Shown here piece by piece: positions 1 to 6,443 of a stretch of 14,779 nucleotides of DNA (the first letter of the stretch is position 1; every line of letters starts with the position of its first letter). This DNA is from Crocinitomicaceae bacterium. Lineage in GTDB: Bacteria; Bacteroidota; Bacteroidia; Flavobacteriales_D; Sanyastnellaceae. The notes under the pieces were generated by a model. The model worked only from the letters and a program-made list of their open reading frames with translations, had not been told where the DNA came from and did not search any database. Position numbers and translations under genes: made by a program. The stretch covers positions 1 to 14,779 of the forward strand of contig JADLBA010000022.1 of assembly GCA_020848015.1 (NCBI GenBank). Reading direction: 5' to 3'.

Positions 1-281
1 AGCGGCTGGTGTTGGGTGAAAATATTTCTCAGGCGGCGCAATTTATAACAACCGGAGCGGCAGATATTGGCATTATTGCGTTATCACTGGCGCTTTCACC
101 TACAATGAAAAAAGAGGGAAAATATTATATTATTCCTGAAGATAGCCATCATCCCTTGTTACAAGGTTCTATTATCACAACGCATGCAAGAGGTAATTTG
201 CTTGCGGCTACATTTCATGAGTTCATGGAGAGTAAGCAGGCAATAGATATACTCCATTACTTTGGATTATCAGAACCCTGA
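1..281 (+). CDS. modA: Molybdate ABC transporter, periplasmic substrate-binding protein ModA (C-terminal part)
   Basis: The gene enters from the left edge; the reading frame is open from base 3 and ends with TGA at 279-281, so only the last 92 residues or so are seen. ModA is the periplasmic protein that captures molybdate (or tungstate) and passes it to the ModBC permease. The visible part begins RLVLGENISQAA and continues through GAADIGIIALSLALSP, the conserved hinge and second-lobe segment of ModA proteins. It ends with the usual helical region (TFHEFMESKQAIDILHYFG), matching the family ending in which a short helix precedes a terminal 'YGF'-like motif. It lies 5 nt upstream of modB and is clearly the first visible member of modABC. 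The signal peptide and N-terminal lobe lie outside the window. Identification rests on these motifs plus the modB and modC neighbours. Confidence 0.93.
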   Translation, partial: RLVLGENISQAAQFITTGAADIGIIALSLALSPTMKKEGKYYIIPEDSHHPLLQGSIITTHARGNLLAATFHEFMESKQAIDILHYFGLSEP

Positions 282-286
282 GTTGT

Positions 287-961
287 ATGCCCGAATTTGC
301 TCCCTTCCTTCTTACGTTGAAATTAGCCATCACTACTACCTTAGTGCTGGTGATCATCGGTATTCCACTGGCGTACTGGCTCTCGTTCAGGCGATCTGTG
401 CTCAAGGTAGTTGTGGAGTCAGTAATCGGTCTGCCATTGGTACTACCGCCATCTGTACTTGGGTTTTATCTTCTTCTTGCCTTTAGCCCTGAAAATTCCT
501 TAGGCAAATGGTTAGATAATTATTTTGATTTAAGACTTGTATTTACGTTTCAGGGTCTTGTTGTCGCTTCAGTTATTTACAGCTTACCCTTTTTGATACA
601 GTCCGTACAGGCGGGGTTTAGAATGATTCCTTCTGCGCTGATTGATGCTTCATATACCCTTGGAAAGAGCCGCTTTACCACGCTGGTAAAAGTGATTCTC
701 CCCAATATGAAGACTGCTCTCATAACAGGCTGTATCCTTGCATTCGCTCATACTGTTGGAGAATTTGGAGTAGTGCTGATGATCGGAGGAAATATTCCGC
801 ATGAAACACGGGTCATTTCTGTTGCTATATATGATGAAGTGCAAGCGATGAATTATTCCACCGCCAACCTGTATTCGGGAATTTTATTACTCTTCTCTTT
901 TGTGGTCTTGATGGGTGTTTATCTCACTAATTACAGATTGCAAAAATCTTTCTCTCAATGA
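287..961 (+). CDS. modB: Molybdate ABC transporter permease ModB
   Basis: ModB is the inner-membrane subunit that forms the molybdate channel as a dimer. The protein is 224 residues, the normal length. It shows about five hydrophobic segments, at roughly residues 8-32, 46-66, 86-106, 145-167 and 195-215. The ModB hallmarks are the block around residues 50-63 (PLVLPPSVLGFYLL) and GEFGVVLMIGGNIP at 158-171. The cytoplasmic EAA loop that docks on the ATPase spans about 117-139 (ALIDASYTLGKS followed by F..LVKVILP). The ATG at 287 lies 5 nt after the modA stop, and no strong Shine-Dalgarno sequence is visible. The TGA stop at 959-961 overlaps the modC ATG at 958-960 in an ATGA arrangement, which suggests translational coupling of permease and ATPase. 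Confidence 0.95.
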   Translation: MPEFAPFLLTLKLAITTTLVLVIIGIPLAYWLSFRRSVLKVVVESVIGLPLVLPPSVLGFYLLLAFSPENSLGKWLDNYFDLRLVFTFQGLVVASVIYSLPFLIQSVQAGFRMIPSALIDASYTLGKSRFTTLVKVILPNMKTALITGCILAFAHTVGEFGVVLMIGGNIPHETRVISVAIYDEVQAMNYSTANLYSGILLLFSFVVLMGVYLTNYRLQKSFSQ

Positions 962-1656
962 TAGATGTCCGACTTTTAAAAATGCTTCACGGTACTGATG
1001 GAAATATGCAACTCCGGTTTGAAACGCAGATACAAAGTGGAGAATTTGTAACACTCTATGGTCCTTCCGGGGCGGGAAAATCTACTGTACTTAGGATGTT
1101 GGCGGGGCTTACCGATCCTGAAGACGGATACATTATTGCGAATGATATAAACTGGTTTGACAAAAGGCAAAAGATCAACTTGAGGCCCCAGCTTCGCTGT
1201 GTTGGTATGGTATTCCAGGAGTATTCACTTTTTCCCAATATGACTGTTCGTGAAAATCTGATATATGCTCTTGAAAAAGGACAGTCTGATGAAGTTGTAG
1301 ATGAACTGCTCGACAGGATGGAACTCGGACAACTCAGATTAAAAAGACCATCTTTCTTATCCGGCGGACAAAAGCAGCGTGTTGCATTAGCACGGGCTCT
1401 CGTTCGCACACCGAAATTGTTGCTACTCGACGAACCGCTCTCTGCTCTCGACAGTGATATCAGGATGCGATTACAGGATTATATTTTAGAAATTCACCAC
1501 CAACTCCACCTCACAACTATTCTTGTGAGTCATGATTACAAAGAGGTGGTAAAAATGTCTGACAGACTGATCGTATTGGAAGGAGGGAAAATAAAGAGAG
1601 AGGGAAGTCCCGATAGCATTTTTGATATAGCTCTTAACAAGAGTATAAAATACTAA
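958..1656 (+). CDS. modC: Molybdate ABC transporter ATPase ModC, short form
   Basis: ModC is the cytoplasmic ATPase that powers molybdate import with ModB. The 232-residue protein has the full ABC motif set: Walker A GPSGAGKST at 35-43, Q-loop Q87, signature LSGGQ at 134-138, Walker B LLLLDE at 154-159, D-loop SALD at 162-165, and the switch histidine H192 in VSHD. It stops about 40 residues after the switch. It therefore lacks the C-terminal TOBE/MOP molybdate-binding domain found in E. coli ModC (about 350 residues), where it serves as a regulatory sensor. The frame ends at a clean TAA with no sign of frameshift, and nothing in the following 210 bp looks like a detached MOP domain. The assignment to molybdate rather than another anion comes from the overlap with modB. 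No molybdate-responsive regulator gene (modE) is visible. Confidence 0.93.
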   Translation: MIDVRLLKMLHGTDGNMQLRFETQIQSGEFVTLYGPSGAGKSTVLRMLAGLTDPEDGYIIANDINWFDKRQKINLRPQLRCVGMVFQEYSLFPNMTVRENLIYALEKGQSDEVVDELLDRMELGQLRLKRPSFLSGGQKQRVALARALVRTPKLLLLDEPLSALDSDIRMRLQDYILEIHHQLHLTTILVSHDYKEVVKMSDRLIVLEGGKIKREGSPDSIFDIALNKSIKY

Positions 1657-1866
1657 ACGCAACAAATAATTAAATTCTAAAATTGAAACGACCTTTCATT
1701 AACTCGGTTTTCACACAGCAATGAATATATAGTTCTAAGTGCTTAAATTAAACTTAGCGATTCTTCGTAAATAAGGAGCTATCTCCCTAAGTATATTACC
1801 CAGGCTCGAAATCCCTCCTAAGACTTGTTATGCGCGCCGGCATTAAAAGATCATTAATATCGCAGC
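1657..1866. other. Intergenic region between modC and the methyltransferase gene
   Basis: This 210-bp AT-rich gap separates two genes on the same strand. I see no credible ORF, tRNA or clear promoter box. There is a perfect 6-bp inverted repeat, CTAAGT at 1735-1740 and ACTTAG at 1752-1757, with an 11-nt loop. It is not followed by a T-run, so it is a poor rho-independent terminator. A short GGAG/CTCC stem lies about 30 nt further on. The gap suggests that the mod operon ends here and the methyltransferase is transcribed separately, but the signals are not resolved. Confidence 0.4.
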
Positions 1867-2718
1867 ATGAAAGAATATGTGGACAATCCCAAAAGTATTA
1901 AGTATCACGTAAAGAAATACCTTTGGAAAAACAAGCAACGATTTGAAGGAATGCGAGTGGTGGATTTTCCGGCGGGCAACGGTATTACTTCCCGAATACT
2001 AAAAGAAGTGGGCGCTGTGCCGATTCCTTTTGACTTGTTTCCCGAATATTTCAGGCAGGAGGGACTCGAATGCCGGCAGGCAAATATCCTTGAAAAAATT
2101 CCTCTAAAAGATGGATATAGTGATGCGGTAATTTGCCAGGAAGGGATAGAACATTTTACAGACCAGTTCAAAGCGCTGAAGGAGTTTAATCGCATCTTGA
2201 AAATAAATGGAAGATTGATCATTACCACGCCAAATTATTCCAACCTTCGTGCACGAATGTCCTACTTTTTATCAGAGAGTGAACGGTTTAACTCAATGAT
2301 GCCGCCGAATGAAATAGATTCTATCTGGATGAATAATCAGGAAGTTAATAACGAAATTTACTTCGGTCATATTTTCCTTATTGGTATCCAGAAACTTAGA
2401 GTATTGGCGAAACTCACCGGATTCGAAATCAGACACATTCAGTTCACCCGGTTAAAGACTACTTCACTTTTCATTTTTGTATTTACTTATCCGTTTATTT
2501 TTCTTTCCTGCCTTTTGTCATACCTGAAAAATATAAATAAGGAAAAGGGTTATGAAAAATCATATCAAAGAAAAATGTACGGGGAGATATTCAGACTGAA
2601 CATAAGTCCAAAAATATTGCTCGATGGTCACTTGTTTGTTGAGTTTGAAAAAGTAACAGATACTAATAACGTATGGAAAGAAGTAATAAGTGTTCAACGG
2701 GAATTTGGCACCACTTGA
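1867..2718 (+). CDS. Class I SAM-dependent methyltransferase (type 11-like), orphan
   Basis: The 283-residue protein carries a Rossmann-fold methyltransferase domain in its first 125 residues or so. Motif I is VVDFPAGNG (31-39). An acidic residue at the end of strand 2 (D56 in PFDLFPE) should bind the ribose hydroxyls of S-adenosylmethionine. Post-motif residues VICQEGIEHF (88-97) and the LKINGRLIITTPN strand (111-123) complete the type 11 pattern. The C-terminal half is less familiar and includes a strongly hydrophobic stretch at about 200-220, which may anchor the enzyme to the membrane. The substrate cannot be read from the sequence; similar proteins often sit in glycan or lipid pathways, so a membrane or polysaccharide substrate is a guess. 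It stands alone, with 210 bp before it and 40 bp after it to the thioesterase gene. The ATG at 1867 gives the natural N-terminus for the fold. Confidence 0.85.
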   Translation: MKEYVDNPKSIKYHVKKYLWKNKQRFEGMRVVDFPAGNGITSRILKEVGAVPIPFDLFPEYFRQEGLECRQANILEKIPLKDGYSDAVICQEGIEHFTDQFKALKEFNRILKINGRLIITTPNYSNLRARMSYFLSESERFNSMMPPNEIDSIWMNNQEVNNEIYFGHIFLIGIQKLRVLAKLTGFEIRHIQFTRLKTTSLFIFVFTYPFIFLSCLLSYLKNINKEKGYEKSYQRKMYGEIFRLNISPKILLDGHLFVEFEKVTDTNNVWKEVISVQREFGTT

Positions 2719-2758
2719 CAAGCATTTTTCTTTATCATTGTAGCATAGAGAATTTATT

Positions 2759-3181
2759 ATGAGTCCGGAAGAAAAGGCCCGCCGTATTGTAGATCGTATG
2801 TACATCAGCGACCCGATGTCACAATGGCTTGGAATAGAGCGGTTGAAGTATGGTGCCGGTATTTCGGTACTCCGAATGACCATTCGGAAAGAAATGCTCA
2901 ACGGTTTTTCGATCGCACATGGAGGCATTACCTATTCGCTCGCCGATAGTGCTCTCGCATTTGCCAGCAATTCACATGGCATCCAGTCTGTTTCTGTTGA
3001 AACATCAATTTCACATATTGCAAGAGTGAAAGAAGGGGATGTGCTTACAACTGAAGTGGAAGAAAAAAGCCTGACCCGGCAAACCGGTATTTATTATGTT
3101 AATGTCAGGAATCAGGAGGGAAAAGTGGTGGCTCTTTTCAAAGGAATAGTGTTTCGCACAGGCAAAGAATGGGAAGTCTGA
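2759..3181 (+). CDS. paaI: PaaI-family hotdog-fold thioesterase
   Basis: The 140-residue protein matches the length and core motif of PaaI acyl-CoA thioesterases, which form hotdog-fold tetramers and hydrolyse (hydroxy)phenylacetyl-CoA and related aryl thioesters. The signature region runs from N48 through H54-G55-G56 to D63 (LNGFSIAHGG then LADSALAFASNS). N48 and the HGG turn should form the oxyanion hole, and D63 aligns with the catalytic acid of E. coli PaaI (about D61). In E. coli, paaI lies in the phenylacetate degradation cluster. No other paa gene is visible here, so the physiological substrate may instead be a stalled CoA ester from another route. The gene follows the methyltransferase by 40 bp and converges on the lipid kinase gene, with only 11 bp between the stops. 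A 5-bp hairpin (TGCCA/TGGCA, 3186-3200) spans that junction but lacks a T-run. Confidence 0.85.
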   Translation: MSPEEKARRIVDRMYISDPMSQWLGIERLKYGAGISVLRMTIRKEMLNGFSIAHGGITYSLADSALAFASNSHGIQSVSVETSISHIARVKEGDVLTTEVEEKSLTRQTGIYYVNVRNQEGKVVALFKGIVFRTGKEWEV

Positions 3182-3192
3182 CCCTTGCCACT

Positions 3193-4086
3193 CTATGGCA
3201 CCACAAAATTTATCCCCTCGCGCACCACTTCTACTCTCACCGGCAGTTCAAATTCCAGCTCTCCATCCATTTCTATTCCTCCTTCGCCAGAGAGTTCTAC
3301 TTTGTCAACACGGGCGTAAAAAACTTCTGGATGCTCAATCTTTTTACCCTTTCGCAGTTTTGGAAGATACCTCAGGTAATCAACCATCGAAACATTACCA
3401 ATGATGATGAGTTCCATTTGTCCATCATAAAGGTCTGCGTTTGGAGCAATGGCCACTCCTCCGCCAAAATATTTTCCGTTGGCCAGCACAACTGTTAGCG
3501 CACGACCAGACCGGTTGATCAATTCTGATTTTACCGATATTGTTTTTTTCCGGTATGTAAAGAATGCCCTCAGTATCCCGATCCCAAACTTTATGCTCCC
3601 TGGAATTCCTGCTGGAAGTTGCTCTGTAAAATCAATCGCTACAGGTCCGAACCCCGCATCTGCAATATTGATAAAGTACCTCGACCGCTGATTTCCGGAG
3701 GACACTTTGCAGACATCTATTTTTCTTAAAGATGAAGGAATATCGCAATTCATCAGAGACTTGGTATCCGGGCGGCGGCTAAAATTCCGGATAAAATCGT
3801 TGCCGGTTCCGATGGGCAAAAGAGCCAGTGCAGAAAAATTTTTCTCAGGGAACTGATCTCTGAATTGCATCAGCCCGTTAAGACATTCGTTTAATGTCCC
3901 GTCCCCACCCGTTGCTACCACCAGGTCATAATCGGGAGCGCATTTGAAAGCCAGTCTCACCGCATCTCCACGTGAAGAGGTTGTAAAAAAAGAGCATATA
4001 TACGAGTGTGTATTGTAAGCCAATATTTTTTCTGGCAGGAACTTCGTTTTTTTCTTGTTCCCGTTGAGAATGAAGGCGATGCGCAT
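3193..4086 (-). CDS. Diacylglycerol kinase-family lipid kinase (YegS/BmrU/DgkB type)
   Basis: The 297-residue protein belongs to the soluble DAGK catalytic-domain family, which phosphorylates lipid or sphingoid alcohols with ATP at the membrane surface. The N-terminus MRIAFILNGNKKK is the usual first beta strand with a nucleotide-binding turn. The hallmark GGDGTLNE sits at 60-67, and LPIGTGND at 90-97 closes the ATP site. The C-terminal lobe has the family strands around FGGGVAIAPNADLYDG and an EMDGE-like turn (GGIEMDGELEF) near the end, where a glutamate is catalytic in homologues. It is the only minus-strand gene in the window. It diverges from the aminotransferase gene with 118 bp between starts, and its TAG stop is 11 bp from the thioesterase stop. 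The substrate (diacylglycerol, phosphatidylglycerol or another lipid) cannot be told from the sequence. Confidence 0.9.
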   Translation of the reverse strand: MRIAFILNGNKKKTKFLPEKILAYNTHSYICSFFTTSSRGDAVRLAFKCAPDYDLVVATGGDGTLNECLNGLMQFRDQFPEKNFSALALLPIGTGNDFIRNFSRRPDTKSLMNCDIPSSLRKIDVCKVSSGNQRSRYFINIADAGFGPVAIDFTEQLPAGIPGSIKFGIGILRAFFTYRKKTISVKSELINRSGRALTVVLANGKYFGGGVAIAPNADLYDGQMELIIIGNVSMVDYLRYLPKLRKGKKIEHPEVFYARVDKVELSGEGGIEMDGELEFELPVRVEVVREGINFVVP

Positions 4087-4089
4087 GGT

Positions 4090-4119
4090 CTAAAATAGGG
4101 AAGAGGTGCTCTGCTCCAA
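4090..4119 (-). promoter_or_regulatory. Possible Bacteroidota-type promoter for the lipid kinase gene, close to its start codon
   Basis: Read on the minus strand, TTG (4119-4117) is followed after exactly 19 nt by TATTTTAG (4097-4090). This is one mismatch from the Bacteroidota -7 consensus TAnnTTTG at the usual spacing. The -7 box ends 3 nt before the ATG at 4086, so transcription would begin at or next to the start codon, giving a leaderless or nearly leaderless mRNA. Chance matches to such short boxes are common. Confidence 0.3.
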
Positions 4120-4168
4120 AAAGAAGGGGAAATAAAAGAGAAATGTCTTCTTTCACGCCTTACTTTTC

Positions 4169-4176
4169 TAAGTTTG
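4169..4176 (+). promoter_or_regulatory. Putative -7 promoter box for the aminotransferase-rfaE1-trkH operon
   Basis: TAAGTTTG at 4169-4176 is a perfect match to the Bacteroidota -7 consensus TAnnTTTG and lies 28 nt before the ATG at 4205. The expected -33 TTG is not clear: the bases 19-20 nt upstream are CTT or TCT. The position, in a divergent intergenic region at the head of a three-gene block, supports the call. Confidence 0.42.
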
Positions 4177-4204
4177 CTCCTTATTATCTTACAGAGGAAA
4201 TACT

Positions 4205-5419
4205 ATGGAGCAAACATCAGAAAAGACCGGAAAGGTATCAGCCCTTCTTGAAAATCTCACCGAATCGGCTACACTGGCAATGGCACGCATGGGAAGGGAG
4301 CTTGCACAGAAAGGATTTGATGTGGTTAGCCTGAGCTTGGGTGAGCCTGATTTTAACACCCCCGAATTTATCAAAGAAGCCGCTCGCCAGGCATTGGATA
4401 AGAACATCACCCATTATCCGCCGGTAAATGGTTTTCTCGAAGTGAGGCAAGCGATTTCCAAAAAATTCCTGCGCGACAATGACCTTCGTTATTCAGCCGA
4501 TCAGATAGTAATTTCCACAGGGGCAAAACAGTCTATTGCCAATGCAATCCTTGCTCTGGTGAACCCGGGAGATGAAGTGATCATGCCGAGCCCGTACTGG
4601 GTTAGCTATGCTGAACTGGTAAAGATCGCGGGAGGAATACCCGTAGAAGTACTCGCAAAAGTGGAGAATGATTTCAAGATAACGCCTATTCAGTTGCGCG
4701 AAGCAATTACTCCACGCTCGAAATTAGTAATATACAGTTCGCCCAGCAATCCGACCGGAACCGCTTACAGCAGATCAGAGCTGGAAGATTTTGCTTCAGT
4801 GATTAAAGAGAAAGAGGAGCTTTACGTTATCAGCGATGAGATATATGAGTTGATCAATTTTAATGGGAAAACAGCGAGTATTGCGGCTATTGAGGGTATG
4901 GCCGATCGGACCATTACGGTTAATGGTGTCTCGAAAGCATTTGCGATGACAGGCTGGAGGATTGGTTACATTGGCGCACCAAAATGGATTGCCGATGCCT
5001 GTAGTAAAATGCAGGGGCAGATTACCAGTGGTGCCAATAGTATTGCCCAGATGGCAACCAAAGCAGCAGTAGAAGCCGATACTTCAGTAGTTGATTTCAT
5101 GGTGGAAACATTTCGCAAACGCCGCGATCTCGTCTATCATTTACTGAAAGAAATTCCGGGAATAAAAGTAAACCTCCCCGATGGAGCATTCTATTTTTTT
5201 CCTGATGTATCAGCTTATTTTGGAAAACAATTTAATGGACAGATAATCTCCAGCGCATCCGATCTCTCAATGTACCTTCTGAAAACCCAGCTCGTAGCGG
5301 TAGTTGCGGGTGAGGCATTTGGTGATGAGAATTGCATCAGGATAAGCTATGCAGCTTCTGAAGAAGTACTCCGCGAAGCCATTGCCCGCATTGCGAAGGG
5401 GTTGAATGAATTGAAATAA
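4205..5419 (+). CDS. aspC: Pyridoxal-phosphate aminotransferase, class I (aspartate aminotransferase-like)
   Basis: The 404-residue protein is a fold-type I aminotransferase of the AAT I-gamma kind, transferring the amino group of aspartate (or a related amino acid) to 2-oxoglutarate in the cytoplasm. Visible landmarks are SLGEPDFNTP (44-53), HYPPVNG (70-76), NPTG (182-185), D211 and Y214 in ISDEIYE for the pyridine nitrogen and phenolic oxygen of PLP, and the Schiff-base lysine K244 in GVSKAFAMTGWR. ENCIRISYA near the C-terminus carries the arginine expected to bind the substrate carboxylate. AGAGGA at 4193-4198, 6 nt before the ATG, is one of the few Shine-Dalgarno-like sites in the window and supports this start. 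It is first in a block with rfaE1 (25 nt downstream) and trkH, with no metabolic link to either. Exact amino-acid preference is uncertain, since related enzymes act on aspartate, prephenate or aromatic amino acids. Confidence 0.88.
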   Translation: MEQTSEKTGKVSALLENLTESATLAMARMGRELAQKGFDVVSLSLGEPDFNTPEFIKEAARQALDKNITHYPPVNGFLEVRQAISKKFLRDNDLRYSADQIVISTGAKQSIANAILALVNPGDEVIMPSPYWVSYAELVKIAGGIPVEVLAKVENDFKITPIQLREAITPRSKLVIYSSPSNPTGTAYSRSELEDFASVIKEKEELYVISDEIYELINFNGKTASIAAIEGMADRTITVNGVSKAFAMTGWRIGYIGAPKWIADACSKMQGQITSGANSIAQMATKAAVEADTSVVDFMVETFRKRRDLVYHLLKEIPGIKVNLPDGAFYFFPDVSAYFGKQFNGQIISSASDLSMYLLKTQLVAVVAGEAFGDENCIRISYAASEEVLREAIARIAKGLNELK

Positions 5420-5444
5420 TTTTGCAAAAGAATATTTAAAGAAA

Positions 5445-6443
5445 TTGAAGGAAGAAACCATTTTATCAGTTTTTGAAAAGTTCAATTCCCTGACGGCGCT
5501 GGTAGTTGGAGATGTGATGATTGATGCCTATTACTGGGGAAAAGTAGAGCGAATTTCGCCCGAAGCACCTGTACCCGTAGTTCATGTACAGCATAAAGAG
5601 ACCCGGCTGGGCGGTGCAGCTAATGTGGCTCTGAATGTGCAAAGCCTCGGAGCAAAAGCTATTATCTGCTCCGTTGTCGGAGACGGATCGAAGGGCGATA
5701 TTTTCAGAAAAGCATCAAAGGAAAGTGGTTTTACAACTGAAGGAATCATTGATTCCACAGACCGGATGACAACAGTCAAAACCCGAGTAATATCCGGCGG
5801 GCACCATATTGTGAGAATTGACGAAGAGATTACTCGACCCCTGTCTTCAACTGATGAGCGAAATCTGCTGGATTGTATCCAGAATATTCTCCAGCGGCAA
5901 AAGGTGGATGTGATTATTTTTGAAGACTATAACAAAGGTGTTCTCACTGAAAAGGTGATTGAAACAGTTCTGAAATGGGCTCAGGAAAAAAACATCCCAA
6001 CAGCGGTAGATCCCAAGAAGGATCATTTCCTATTCTATAAAAACTGTACATTGTTTAAGCCCAACCTGAAGGAGATGCGGGAAGGGCTGAAAGTAAGTAT
6101 TGATTCGGAAGACCACGAAATGCTCAAAGCGTCAATGGAATCGCTGAAAAATATTCTGAATAACAGGCATACAATGGTGACACTTTCGGAATACGGAATG
6201 GCTAGTTATGATGGAGATACATTTTTTCATGTACCGGCACATCAACGCGAAATACTCGACGTATCTGGTGCCGGAGATACGGTAATCGGAGTGGCAGCAC
6301 TTGCGTTGGCCGCAGGATTATCACAAAGAGACTTTACACGGCTGGCTAATCTCGCAGGAGGTCTTGCCTGCGAAAAAGTTGGCGTAGTGCCGGTAGATAA
6401 AGCAAAACTGATCGAAGAGGCGATGAACACCTTGGCAGAATGA
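5445..6443 (+). CDS. rfaE1: D-glycero-beta-D-manno-heptose-7-phosphate kinase (HldA/RfaE1)
   Basis: This PfkB-family kinase makes heptose 1,7-bisphosphate in the pathway to ADP-heptose, the heptose donor for the lipopolysaccharide inner core. The 332 residues equal the kinase half of E. coli HldE (477 residues); the nucleotidyltransferase half is absent, so a separate rfaE2/hldC-type gene is expected elsewhere. Visible motifs are VVGDVMIDAYYWGKVERISPE (about 20-40), GGAANVALN (56-64), which binds the sugar, and DVSGAGDTV (272-280), with D278 as catalytic base. The start is inferred: the frame is open back to 5415 but contains no ATG. The best candidate is TTG at 5445, which gives an N-terminus fitting the family (a short helix before the first strand). 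The TGA at 6441-6443 overlaps the trkH ATG by 4 nt. Confidence 0.92.
   Translation: MKEETILSVFEKFNSLTALVVGDVMIDAYYWGKVERISPEAPVPVVHVQHKETRLGGAANVALNVQSLGAKAIICSVVGDGSKGDIFRKASKESGFTTEGIIDSTDRMTTVKTRVISGGHHIVRIDEEITRPLSSTDERNLLDCIQNILQRQKVDVIIFEDYNKGVLTEKVIETVLKWAQEKNIPTAVDPKKDHFLFYKNCTLFKPNLKEMREGLKVSIDSEDHEMLKASMESLKNILNNRHTMVTLSEYGMASYDGDTFFHVPAHQREILDVSGAGDTVIGVAALALAAGLSQRDFTRLANLAGGLACEKVGVVPVDKAKLIEEAMNTLAE

Noticed and set aside
1735..1757. CTAAGT/ACTTAG hairpin as a terminator for modABC
   Set aside because: The stem is AT-rich, the loop is 11 nt, and no T-run follows.
1791..1830. GGCTCGAAATCC resembles the T-arm of a tRNA
   Set aside because: The flanking bases do not form a 5-bp T-stem, and no matching anticodon arm or acceptor stem is found upstream.
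2733..2740. TATCATTG as a promoter box for the thioesterase gene
   Set aside because: It has one mismatch to TAnnTTTG, and the nearest upstream TTG elements are at spacings of 15 and 25 nt rather than about 19.
3186..3200. TGCCA/TGGCA hairpin between the convergent thioesterase and lipid kinase genes as a bidirectional terminator
   Set aside because: There are only five base pairs and no T-run on either side; it overlaps the kinase stop codon and may be chance.
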